Origin: Brevundimonas aveniformis DSM 17977
Lineage (GTDB): Bacteria > Pseudomonadota > Alphaproteobacteria > Caulobacterales > Caulobacteraceae
Direction: 5' to 3'
DNA: 64,000 nt
Assembly: GCF_000428765.1 (NCBI RefSeq)
Contig: NZ_AUAO01000002.1
Location: forward strand, 556,198-620,197
The first letter of the stretch is position 1. The number at the start of each line of letters is the position of its first letter. The position numbers and the translations under genes were made by a program. The notes below the pieces were generated by a model. The model saw only the letters and a list, made by a program, of their open reading frames with translations. It was not told the DNA's origin and ran no database searches. Shown piece by piece: positions 43,762-51,468 of this stretch.

Positions 43762-44046
43762 ATGATCATCCGCAAGCTCCTCATCGCTTCCATCGGTGTT
43801 GCCGCTCTGTCGGTCGCCGCCTGCCAGCCGGCCGCTGAAGAAGCCGCTGAAGCCGACGCCGCTGCCGAAACGGCCACGGACGCCGCCGCTGACGCCGCTG
43901 CCTCGGCTGACGCCGCTGCGGCTGCTGCCGGCGATGCCGCTGCCGCCACCGGTGAAGCTGTTGCCGACGGCGCTGAAGCCGCCGGTGCCAGCATGGAAGC
44001 CGCTGCTGAGCAAACCGAGGCTGCTGCTTCGGAAGCTGCTCACTAA
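43762..44046 (+). CDS. Small Ala-rich lipoprotein, entericidin-like
   Basis: 94 residues from the ATG at 43762, with GGAAGGAA upstream. Signal peptide with lipobox (SVAAC) followed by a mature part that is nearly all Ala, Glu, Asp, Thr and Gly (EEAAEADAAAETATDAAADAA...). Predicted as an acidic helix or disordered coat. Its own strong terminator follows, suggesting a monocistronic, well-expressed transcript. The repetitive GCT/GCC codons could make length variable. Function unknown. Confidence 0.8.
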   Translation: MIIRKLLIASIGVAALSVAACQPAAEEAAEADAAAETATDAAADAAASADAAAAAAGDAAAATGEAVADGAEAAGASMEAAAEQTEAAASEAAH

Positions 44047-44075
44047 GACATCGCCGCAAGGCAGACTGTCTGGGA

Positions 44076-44104
44076 AGGGGTCGCCCGCAGGGCGGCCCCT
44101 TTTC
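44076..44104 (+). terminator. Strong Rho-independent terminator
   Basis: AGGGGTCGCCC (44076-44086), loop GCA, GGGCGGCCCCT (44090-44100) with one T-G pair, then TTTCC. Serves the lipoprotein gene and precedes mnmC. Confidence 0.85.
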
Positions 44105-44135
44105 CTTTGGAGCATTCGGGTTCACAGCATCCTGG

Positions 44136-45935
44136 ATGCGTCCCGATTTTCTCAAACTGGCCGAACTGGACTGGACCGAGGACGGTCAGCCGCTGTCGTC
44201 GGTCTATGGCGACGTTTATTTCTCTCGGGAGGGCGGGCTGGCGGAGAGCCGGGCTGTGTTCCTGGCCGGATGTGGCATGCCGCAGGTCTGGCAGGGTCGG
44301 ACCCATTTCACCGTGGCGGAGTTGGGATTCGGCACGGGCCTCAACATCCTGGCGCTGCTGGACCTGTGGAGGCGTGAACGGCCCGCGGGCGGTCATCTGC
44401 ATATCTGGTCGGTCGAGGCCCACCCGCTGTGGAAACAGGCTCTCGAGCAGGCCCATGCCGCCTGGCCGGACCTGTCAGACATTTCAGGCCAGATTGTTGA
44501 TCGTTGGCCGGTCCTGACGCCGGGAACCCACCGGATGGCTTTGCCCGACTGCCACGCCACGCTGGATCTCGCCTTTGGTGAGGTCGAGCCGATGTTGCGA
44601 CAGTGGTCCGGGCGTGCAGACGCCTGGTTTCTGGATGGCTTTGCACCGGCAGCCAATCCCGCCATGTGGTCCGATGAGGTGTTGAGCCTGGTCGGACAGC
44701 GCTCGGCCCCAGGCGCGCGCGCGGCGACCTTTACCGTCGCGGGCCAGGTCCGGCGCGGCCTTGCGACGGCTGGATTTGAGGTCGAGAAAAAGCCAGGCCA
44801 TGGGCGCAAGCGCGAGCGGCTGGAGGCGGTCTATCCGAGCGAATGTCAGGACGCGCCCGATCTCCGGCACGTTGCTGTGATTGGGGCCGGTATTGCCGGA
44901 GCCGCCCTGGCTCGCGCCCTGGCCCGCCTCGGCAAGTCGGCAACGGTGTTTGACGTAGTGGGGCCGGGGGCCGGCGCTTCGGGGGCTCCGGCGGCGCTGG
45001 TGACGCCCTGGGTCGATGCCGGGCTGTCGCCGGCCTCTGTGCTGGCGGCCCAGGCCTTCCTCTTCGCGACTGACCTCTATCAGCGGGAAACACCTCAGGC
45101 CGTGATCGATCGGGGCGTGCTGAAGCTGGCGCGCGACGCCGCAGACCAGAAACGTTGGCTGACCGCAGCGGGACAAGCCATCTGGCCGTCGACCCTGATT
45201 TCAGAGTTGGACGCCGAGGGCGCCGCGGCCCTCGTTGACGAACCCCCGGGACAGCCGGGCGTTTGGCTGATGGATGCCCTGACAATTGATCCGCGCGCGG
45301 TTCTCGATGCCTGGCTGGCGGACACGGAGATAGTGCGAGCCGGCGTGCTGGAGATTCGGCCTGGCTCAGAGCCCGTCATCGTCACGGACGATGGGCGCGA
45401 GCGGCGCTTTGACGCGATCATTGTCGCGGCCGGCTTTGCCTCCAAGGCTCTGGGGGTGGCGGGGGTGTCACCTGTCCGCGGGCAACTGTGCTGGGCGGAT
45501 GGTATCACGGCTGGACGGGCGGCGATCTGGGGCCCCGGCTATGCCATACCGACGCGGTCAGGAACCCTGATCGGTGCCACCCATGACCGAGGGCGCGCCG
45601 AAGCGGATGTCGATGTCGCGGACACGAATCGACTGCTGGCCCGACTGGTTGAGACGCGCCCGGTCCTTGCCGGCAAGCTGGAGGGCAGGGCGGTTGCGGG
45701 CCGGGCCGCCGTGCGCGCTGTCACCGCTGATCACAGGCCCCTGTGCGGGCAGGTCGGGCAGGGGGTGTGGGCTCTGAGCGGGCTGGGCGGTCGCGGTTTC
45801 ATGTGGGCCCCGCTTCTGGCGGAACACCTGGTTGCCGAGATGATGGCCACACCTTCGCCTGTATCTGCTGATCACCTCCCTCTCATAGTGCCGCATCGTC
45901 TTGCGGCATCCCCCAAGGCAGGAGCCCAGAAATGA
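44136..45935 (+). CDS. mnmC: Bifunctional tRNA 5-methylaminomethyl-2-thiouridine synthase MnmC
   Basis: 599 residues. The N-terminal half is the methyltransferase MnmD (AELGFGTGLNILALLDLWRR, DAWFLDGFAPAANPAMWSDEVL, TFTVAGQVRRGLATAGFEVEKKPGHGRKRE). The C-terminal half is the FAD oxidase (VAVIGAGIAGAALARALARLG, GASGAPAALVTPWVDAG, GLGGRGFMWAPLLAE). Together they finish the mnm5 modification at U34 of several tRNAs. Starts at an ATG 32 bp after the terminator. Its stop overlaps the next gene (ATGA). Confidence 0.96.
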   Translation: MRPDFLKLAELDWTEDGQPLSSVYGDVYFSREGGLAESRAVFLAGCGMPQVWQGRTHFTVAELGFGTGLNILALLDLWRRERPAGGHLHIWSVEAHPLWKQALEQAHAAWPDLSDISGQIVDRWPVLTPGTHRMALPDCHATLDLAFGEVEPMLRQWSGRADAWFLDGFAPAANPAMWSDEVLSLVGQRSAPGARAATFTVAGQVRRGLATAGFEVEKKPGHGRKRERLEAVYPSECQDAPDLRHVAVIGAGIAGAALARALARLGKSATVFDVVGPGAGASGAPAALVTPWVDAGLSPASVLAAQAFLFATDLYQRETPQAVIDRGVLKLARDAADQKRWLTAAGQAIWPSTLISELDAEGAAALVDEPPGQPGVWLMDALTIDPRAVLDAWLADTEIVRAGVLEIRPGSEPVIVTDDGRERRFDAIIVAAGFASKALGVAGVSPVRGQLCWADGITAGRAAIWGPGYAIPTRSGTLIGATHDRGRAEADVDVADTNRLLARLVETRPVLAGKLEGRAVAGRAAVRAVTADHRPLCGQVGQGVWALSGLGGRGFMWAPLLAEHLVAEMMATPSPVSADHLPLIVPHRLAASPKAGAQK

Positions 45936-46324
45936 GAACCCCGCTTATCCTTGCGACCCTGGCCCTCGGGGCCGGGACGGCTTGTGCACCCACGACCCCC
46001 GGTATGGCCCAGACAGGTGCCCCGCGTGAGTGCTTTTTCACCAGCGAAGTCCGATCTTTCGCCTCTTCGGATGACCGCCATGTCTATGTACGGACCGGTC
46101 GTAATGAAGTTTTCGAGTTGAGCACCATGGGCTGCTCCAACGCCGACTGGTCGCACCAGATCGGCATTGTTCCGCGCGGCGGCGGCACCTCGGTCTGTTC
46201 CAGCATGGATGCCGAACTCATCGTGCCGGATCTTCCCGGCGGCCGCACGACCTGTCCGGTGACGGGCGTGCGCCGTCTGACCGATGCGGAAGTCACGGCC
46301 TTGCCGGAACGCGACCGGCCCTAG
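45932..46324 (+). CDS. Secreted DUF6491-like protein
   Basis: 130 residues with an N-terminal signal (LILATLALGAGTACAP, possibly a lipobox). Core features: RECFFTSEVRSFASSDDRHVYVRTGRNEVFELSTMGCSNADW and CPVTGVRRLTDAEVTALP, as in DUF6491 proteins. Four mature cysteines could form disulfides. Function unknown. Coupled to mnmC by ATGA overlap and followed by a terminator. Confidence 0.75.
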   Translation: MRTPLILATLALGAGTACAPTTPGMAQTGAPRECFFTSEVRSFASSDDRHVYVRTGRNEVFELSTMGCSNADWSHQIGIVPRGGGTSVCSSMDAELIVPDLPGGRTTCPVTGVRRLTDAEVTALPERDRP

Positions 46325-46350
46325 GTTCCATGACCTGACGAGTCGAGATG

Positions 46351-46380
46351 CGCCCTTCGGTCCCGGCCGGAGGGCGTTTC
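46351..46380 (+). terminator. Rho-independent terminator
   Basis: CGCCCTTCGG (46351-46360), loop TCCCGG, CCGGAGGGCG (46367-46376) with one T-G pair, then TTTC. Ends the mnmC transcript. Confidence 0.8.
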
Positions 46381-46470
46381 TTGTTTTGCGCTGACGGGTG
46401 AGGGGCCAAATCCGGCGCAAGCGCCGGTGCCCAGCGACTGAGCCCCGTCGTGCGGATTTGTTTGAAGGAA

Positions 46471-46545
<75 letters not shown>

Positions 46546-46611
46546 GTCCGATCGCCTTGTGGGCGCGGAGGCGGGTCTATAGCCCGGCATTCGCGGGGGC
46601 CGCAAGGGGGG

Positions 46612-46968
46612 TTAAGCGGCCACCATGCGATCGACCTCGGCGACGATGTCGCGCAGGTGGACCGGCTTGGACAGAACCTTGGCTTCGGGCGCAGCCTGGG
46701 CGGCGGAAAGCGCCACCGCCGCGAACCCGGTAATGAACATGATCTTGACGCCAGGCTGACGCTGGGCGGCAATGCGCGCCACCTCAATGCCGTCGGCCCC
46801 CGGCATGACGATGTCGGTCAGCAGTAGATCATAAGGCCCCTGATCGAGGGCATCGATGGCGTCATCCCCGTTTTCGCAGGCAATGACCGTGTGTCCGGCC
46901 TTTTCCAGAGCCCGGGCGAGAAAGCCGCGCAGGGACCCGTCGTCTTCGGCCAAAAGGATATGCGCCAC
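46612..46968 (-). CDS. cpdR: Response regulator CpdR
   Basis: 118 residues, a single receiver domain. Unphosphorylated CpdR primes ClpXP to degrade cell-cycle substrates such as PdeA and others and localises the protease to the pole (Caulobacter knowledge). ILLAEDDGSLRGFLARALE, LLLTDIVMPGADGIE (phospho-acceptor Asp at about 52), IMFITGFAAVALS and KVLSKPVHLRDIVAEVDRMVAA match. It ends in Ala-Ala, as does Caulobacter CpdR, which needs that end for its own turnover. The divergent N-formylglutamate amidohydrolase gene 57 bp away is the same neighbour as in Caulobacter. Confidence 0.93.
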   Translation of the reverse strand: MAHILLAEDDGSLRGFLARALEKAGHTVIACENGDDAIDALDQGPYDLLLTDIVMPGADGIEVARIAAQRQPGVKIMFITGFAAVALSAAQAAPEAKVLSKPVHLRDIVAEVDRMVAA

Positions 46969-47025
46969 AGCTTGTGCCCCCTACAATCAGAACCGGCAGC
47001 TTAGCGGAAAGGGCGTAAACCGGGA

Positions 47026-47901
47026 ATGAAGGCGACGGGCGACCAGACGATGATCCTCGAGTGGTTCGCGGCGTGCAGGTCGACTCCTTTGATCTATGCC
47101 GTTGCCCACGCGGGGCGGGGGTTTCCACAAGCACACCGCGCGCAACTTCAGGCCAATATCGCCACGCTGCGAAGCCTCGAAGATCCGCTGGTGGACCAGC
47201 TGACCGACGGGGCAGGGGCTTTAGGTATAGCGCGGCTGGTCAACCGGACGGCGCGGGCCTTCGTCGATGTGAATCGGGACCCCGCAGATATCGACCCTCG
47301 ACTTGTCGAGGATGGTCGAGGACGCGAGACGCCTCGCACCCGCGCCGGTCTGGGGGTTGTTCCGCGCCTGGGCGGGGACGGCAAGACACTCTATCGCGGA
47401 CGGCTGGACCGCACTGAGATCGAAGGGCGCATCCATGAGGTTCACCGCCTCTATCATGCCGAACTGACGGCGATGATGCATGAGACGCGGACCCAGTGGG
47501 GGCGGGCGGTGCTGATCGACTGGCACTCGATGCCGTCGCTGGCGGCACAGGCGGAGCAACGACGCGGAGGGATGCGCCCCGACATCGTGCTGGGTGATCG
47601 CCACGGGCAGAGTGCGTCATCAGAAATCGCCGGCGCCGTTCGGGCCGCCTTTGAGGCGCGGGGACGGCGGGTCGTTATGAACCGTCCGTTTGCCGGGGGG
47701 TATACGACCCAGCTCTGGGGTCAGCCCAATCAGAGCTTTCACGCCGTCCAGGTCGAGATCGACCGGAGCCTGTACCTCAATGAAGAAACCCTGGAGCCGG
47801 TGCCCGGTCTGGAGAGGCTACAGGCAGACATCCAGGCAGTTGGCGAGGCGTTGATCGCCTGGCTGGAGTCAAAAAAAGCCGCGCCCGAAAGCGCGGCTTG
47901 A
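47026..47901 (+). CDS. N-formylglutamate amidohydrolase family protein
   Basis: 291 residues. Hydrolyses N-formyl-L-glutamate to formate and glutamate at the end of histidine degradation in characterised members. Features: VAHAGRGFPQ, RLVNRTARAFVDVNRDPADIDP, LYRGRLDRTEIEGRIHEVHRLYHAEL, LIDWHSMPS and PDIVLGDRHGQSA, with candidate metal-binding His, Asp and Glu. An ATG at 47050 is an alternative start. No other hut gene is nearby. The last codons also encode a terminator for the opposite strand. Confidence 0.88.
   Translation: MKATGDQTMILEWFAACRSTPLIYAVAHAGRGFPQAHRAQLQANIATLRSLEDPLVDQLTDGAGALGIARLVNRTARAFVDVNRDPADIDPRLVEDGRGRETPRTRAGLGVVPRLGGDGKTLYRGRLDRTEIEGRIHEVHRLYHAELTAMMHETRTQWGRAVLIDWHSMPSLAAQAEQRRGGMRPDIVLGDRHGQSASSEIAGAVRAAFEARGRRVVMNRPFAGGYTTQLWGQPNQSFHAVQVEIDRSLYLNEETLEPVPGLERLQADIQAVGEALIAWLESKKAAPESAA
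47871..47899 (-). terminator. Terminator for the DUF599 gene, inside the neighbouring CDS
   Basis: On the minus strand AAGCCGCGC and GCGCGGCTT form a 9-bp stem around TTTCGG, followed by five further Ts (47875-47871). It lies within the last codons of the plus-strand amidohydrolase gene, about 95 bp past the DUF599 stop. Confidence 0.8.
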
Positions 47902-47995
47902 AGTCATTTGGGAGGAAACGCCCAATCAGGGCAAACCCAAGATACGTTGCAATGCACAATTCGCAACCCCGATTCTTTCGCAGTCGCGAAAAAAC

Positions 47996-48718
47996 TTATG
48001 AGGTCGGCGGAGCCGGGCCGCCGAGGACCGATAGGGCGTGGCGGACCCCCAAGGCCGCAGGCGATGCCGACTGTCGCCAGGCCAGAAGGGCGATGGCCAT
48101 CAAGGCGCCGAGCGCCAGGAATGCCGGATGAATCAGCCAGGCGCCGGCCGCAAGTGCGAAGTAGTAGACCCGAACGCCGCGGTTGAACCCATGCATGGCC
48201 GGGTTGAGAACCTCGGCCACCGTCAGGGCATAGGCATCCAGATGGTCCGGCGCCGCGTCTGACTCCGGGGCCGCCCCGACCAGCGCCACCGTGTAGTTGA
48301 GCTGGCGGATGGACCAGATGAAGTCCAGCAGGCCACGCGCCAGGCAGATACTGATCAGAGCGAACTTGACCTCCATGACGCGGGTGGGGGCCTCAACCCC
48401 CACGGCCGGGAGGTTTCGCAAAGCGGCTTCGCCGCCAAACAGGACACCGCCAACCGCAGCAATCAGGATCAGGTTGGCCGAGGCGAAAAAGGAGGCCGAG
48501 TTGATCGTGTGGCCGAGCAGCTGGCTGTCGACCATGCGCATTTCGCGTCGGGTCATGGCGCGCATCCAGGCCGTCCGCATCAGGTCGAGGTCGGCGTTCA
48601 GGGCCCCGCGCCGCCGGCTGATCGCGCGGATCATCGGCTCACAGGCCAGCCAGGACAGCAGAAAAACAACCAGCGCCCCGAGGTCCATGGCCGACAGGCC
48701 GAACGTCCACTCGTCCAT
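47996..48718 (-). CDS. DUF599 membrane protein
   Basis: 240 residues with four or so membrane segments (LGALVVFLLSWLA, SASFFASANLILIAAVGGVLF, FALISICLARGLLDFIWS, YYFALAAGAWLIHPAFLALG). Conserved DUF599 blocks: RRGALNADLDLMRTAWMRAMTRREMRMVDSQLLGHTINSASFFAS and LNPAMHGFNRGVRVYYFALA. Function unknown; the family is widespread in proteobacteria. Divergent from recA; the intergenic 258 bp hold the recA regulatory site. Confidence 0.85.
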   Translation of the reverse strand: MDEWTFGLSAMDLGALVVFLLSWLACEPMIRAISRRRGALNADLDLMRTAWMRAMTRREMRMVDSQLLGHTINSASFFASANLILIAAVGGVLFGGEAALRNLPAVGVEAPTRVMEVKFALISICLARGLLDFIWSIRQLNYTVALVGAAPESDAAPDHLDAYALTVAEVLNPAMHGFNRGVRVYYFALAAGAWLIHPAFLALGALMAIALLAWRQSASPAALGVRHALSVLGGPAPPTS

Positions 48719-48865
48719 GATTGCGAACCCTTTCGCTCGGATCAGGCCTACGCCTTAGCACACGGGAAAACGGCTGCGAGGGCTGTTCTGACCGTACCCC
48801 CTGGGGGCGAAGCGATGCGACAAAAATGGTCGTATCCGGGCGGTGCTCGTCGAACAAACGAACGA

Positions 48866-48880
48866 GAACATATTGCGAAC
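48866..48880 (+). promoter_or_regulatory. SOS box (LexA site) upstream of recA
   Basis: GAACATATTGCGAAC matches GAAC-N7-GAAC, the alphaproteobacterial LexA motif (GTTC-N7-GTTC read the other way). It lies 96 bp before the recA ATG. Extra GAAC half-sites at 48852, 48860 and 48883 flank it. Confidence 0.85.
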
Positions 48881-48975
48881 GAGAACAAACCATGCACATA
48901 TGCCCTTCGACGCGGCGGCGGGTCCATGGCGGGCTGACCGGACAGCGACGGGAATCGTGTAAGGGGAGATCTTTG

Positions 48976-50058
48976 ATGGCGCAGGCGGCTTTGAGACTGG
49001 TGGGTAAGCAGGATTCGGATAAGGCGAAGGCGCTCGAAGCGGCGCTGGCCCAGATCGACCGCGCCTTCGGCAAGGGCTCGGTGATGAAGCTGGGGACCGG
49101 GGGCGTTGCCGCCGAGATCGAAAGCGTTTCGACCGGGTCGCTCGGCCTGGACATGGCCCTGGGAATCGGGGGTCTGCCGGTGGGCCGGGTGATCGAGATC
49201 TACGGCCCGGAAAGCTCGGGCAAGACCACCCTGGCGCTGCACACCGTCGCCGAGGTTCAGAAGAAGGGCGGCGTCGCCGCCTTCGTCGACGCCGAACACG
49301 CGCTGGATCCGGGCTATGCCGCCAAGCTGGGCGTGAACCTGGATGACCTGCTGGTGTCCCAGCCAGACCACGGCGAACAGGCGCTGGAGATTACCGACAC
49401 CCTGGTCCGTTCGGGGGCGGTGGATATCGTGGTCGTCGATTCCGTCGCCGCTCTGACGCCGCGGGCCGAAATCGAAGGCGAGATGGGCGACAGCCTGCCG
49501 GGGCTTCAGGCGCGACTGATGAGCCAGGCCCTGCGCAAGCTGACCGGCTCGATTTCCAAGTCCAAGTGCATCGTGCTGTTCATCAACCAGATCCGTCACA
49601 AGATCGGCGTGATGTATGGCTCGCCCGAGACGACGACGGGCGGCAATGCCCTGAAATTCTATGCCTCGGTGCGTCTGGATATTCGCCGCATCGGGTCGAT
49701 CAAGAACCGTGACGAGATCGTCGGCAACTCGACCCGCGTGAAGGTGGTCAAGAACAAGGTCGCGCCGCCGTTCCGCGAAGTTGTCTTCGACATCATGTAC
49801 GGCGAAGGCGTGTCCAAGCTGGGTGAGATCATTGACCTGGGCGTCAAGGCCGGGGTCATTGAGAAGTCTGGTTCCTGGTTCTCTTATGACTCGACCCGGA
49901 TCGGCCAGGGTCGTGAGAATGTCCGCGAGTTTCTCAAGGCGAATCCCGACATTGCCGACGCCATTGAAAAGGCCGTGCGCGGATCGACGGACCGGATTGC
50001 CGACGACATGCTGGGCAGTCCCGAGCCTGATGAAGGCCAGGACGACAGCGAGGGCTGA
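48976..50058 (+). CDS. recA: Recombinase A
   Basis: 360 residues from the ATG at 48976 (AGGGGAG upstream); the frame is open further upstream, but that region contains the SOS box. RecA forms filaments on single-stranded DNA for strand exchange and LexA cleavage. [23 protein letters not shown], Walker [39 protein letters not shown], the [11 protein letters not shown]1/L2 region, [34 protein letters not shown] and an acidic tail ([11 protein letters not shown]) are all present. Confidence 0.98.
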   Translation: MAQAALRLVGKQDSDKAKALEAALAQIDRAFGKGSVMKLGTGGVAAEIESVSTGSLGLDMALGIGGLPVGRVIEIYGPESSGKTTLALHTVAEVQKKGGVAAFVDAEHALDPGYAAKLGVNLDDLLVSQPDHGEQALEITDTLVRSGAVDIVVVDSVAALTPRAEIEGEMGDSLPGLQARLMSQALRKLTGSISKSKCIVLFINQIRHKIGVMYGSPETTTGGNALKFYASVRLDIRRIGSIKNRDEIVGNSTRVKVVKNKVAPPFREVVFDIMYGEGVSKLGEIIDLGVKAGVIEKSGSWFSYDSTRIGQGRENVREFLKANPDIADAIEKAVRGSTDRIADDMLGSPEPDEGQDDSEG

Positions 50059-50142
50059 GGCCGTTTAACGAACCTCTCCGGATTGGGAGGTCCTGCGACC
50101 CGCCACCGACCCCGTGGGGCCACTACCCCACCCGGAGACGAG

Positions 50143-50172
50143 AGCCGTCCGCCCCGCCGGCGGGCGGCTTTC
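50143..50172 (+). terminator. Rho-independent terminator after recA
   Basis: AGCCGTCCGCC (50143-50153), loop CCGCC, GGCGGGCGGCT (50159-50169) with one T-G pair, then TTC. 85 bp after the recA stop. Confidence 0.75.
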
Positions 50173-50184
50173 ACATATCCAGAT

Positions 50185-50580
50185 TCAGTCGCCCGGTCCG
50201 AGAGCGAAGGTCATCTGATAGTCCAGCGGCCCCTGGTCCGGTGCGGTCCGACGGGGCGGCGTTACCGCCGTCAGGCGCAAGCTGCGAGCGTCCTCCAGGG
50301 CGATGCCGCGGCGAAGCTCCATCACCTCGGCGCGCGCCTCTCGCGCGGTGCGGATCTCGACCCTGACATGGAAGAAGCCGGCGTGAACGCATTGCACATC
50401 AACGGGGCAGCGGCTGTCCTGGACCACCTCGATCGGCCGGATCGAGACGTCGCCGATGCGGGCCGTCTCCCCAAGCCGCGTCGTGGCCTCACCGTTGAAG
50501 ACCGTGGGTGGGGCGGGTGTCGAGGCACAGGCGGCCAAGGCCATGGACATCGCTATCGTCGGGATCATCGCCGGTCGCAT
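50185..50580 (-). CDS. Small lipoprotein of unknown function
   Basis: 131 residues from the ATG at 50580, with a lipobox in the signal peptide (SMALAAC). The open frame continues upstream through the ldcA-like gene, but no start there is credible. The mature part has ARIGDVSIRPIEVVQDSRCPVDVQCVHAGFFHVRVEI with two cysteines five residues apart, a pattern I have seen in uncharacterised secreted proteins, followed by basic and hydrophobic strands. The ldcA-like gene ends 20 bp upstream on the same strand, so the two may form an operon. Confidence 0.65.
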   Translation of the reverse strand: MRPAMIPTIAMSMALAACASTPAPPTVFNGEATTRLGETARIGDVSIRPIEVVQDSRCPVDVQCVHAGFFHVRVEIRTAREARAEVMELRRGIALEDARSLRLTAVTPPRRTAPDQGPLDYQMTFALGPGD

Positions 50581-50599
50581 GACGGCCTCCGCTTGCGGC

Positions 50600-51424
50600 T
50601 CAGGAAAAGGGCACGATCTTGTTGTCGAGATCATGGCCGATATCGGCCTCCCCGAGGAACGAAACGCCTGAAACCTCGCACCAGTGCCGCACAATCTGTT
50701 CGGGAGTCTGCTCGAATGGCGGGTCGTTGTCAGGGATGTCTGAAATGCGGCCCAGGCGAAGGCCCGCCGCACGCCGGACATTGGGGCTGGACGTGATGTG
50801 AAAGAGGCTTCGGTCGATGCGATACAGGTGCTCGGACAGATCCTCGAGCATCAATGTGCGGCCCGAGAAATCCGGCTCAAGCGGTGTCCCCAGCAGGTTC
50901 GACAGGACGGTCAGGTTGAAAGCCATGGTCGGCATCTTGAGCGCGTTCGGCTCGCACGCCGCGTCAGTCTCGTCGACCAGCCAGTCGAGCGCGCGCCACA
51001 CCGCCGCCTCACCGCCGGGGCGCAGAACGTCCTGGCACATCGGTCCATGGGCGGCGCGCGACGCCCCGGCCTTGGCCAGGGCGGCCAGGACAAACCCCAG
51101 GTCCGAATAGCCCAGGAACGGCTTTTTCAATGCGGCGGCATTCATCCGCTCGACCGCCGCCTCAGCGACGCGATTGGAGCCATAGCCGCCCCGCGCGAAC
51201 CAGACAGCGTCGAGGGTAGGGTCGTTGGCCACCTCGACCAGGGCATCCTCGCGGGCCCGGTCCGACCCGGCGAAATGGCCCTGGGCCAGGAAGCACTGAG
51301 GGTGAACGACCAACTCGACGGGATGCCCCTGGCGCAAAGCGGCCAGCTTGACGACACGTTCGGCGGCCTCGGGGCTGAACCGTCCGGCGGGCGCGACGAT
51401 GCCGATCCTGAACGGTGATGTCAT
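50600..51424 (-). CDS. ldcA: LD-carboxypeptidase (LdcA/MccF-like)
   Basis: 274 residues from the ATG at 51424. Removes the terminal D-Ala from muropeptide tetrapeptides to give the tripeptide form. FRIGIVAPAGRFSP, DAVWFARGGYGSNRV, KPFLGYSDLGFVLAALAKAG (nucleophile Ser in GYSD), GPMCQDVLRPGG, and LEDLSEHLYRIDRSLFHI (catalytic Glu region) match S66 peptidases, and an H near the C-terminus completes the triad. Divergent from mpl with 44 bp between the ATGs, so probably a shared promoter region. Some S66 proteins (MccF) cleave antibiotic conjugates, a less likely role here. Confidence 0.88.
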   Translation of the reverse strand: MTSPFRIGIVAPAGRFSPEAAERVVKLAALRQGHPVELVVHPQCFLAQGHFAGSDRAREDALVEVANDPTLDAVWFARGGYGSNRVAEAAVERMNAAALKKPFLGYSDLGFVLAALAKAGASRAAHGPMCQDVLRPGGEAAVWRALDWLVDETDAACEPNALKMPTMAFNLTVLSNLLGTPLEPDFSGRTLMLEDLSEHLYRIDRSLFHITSSPNVRRAAGLRLGRISDIPDNDPPFEQTPEQIVRHWCEVSGVSFLGEADIGHDLDNKIVPFS

Positions 51425-51468
51425 CAATCGGCTCTCCCCAAACGCGCCTGTCCGTCTATAGAGGCCCC

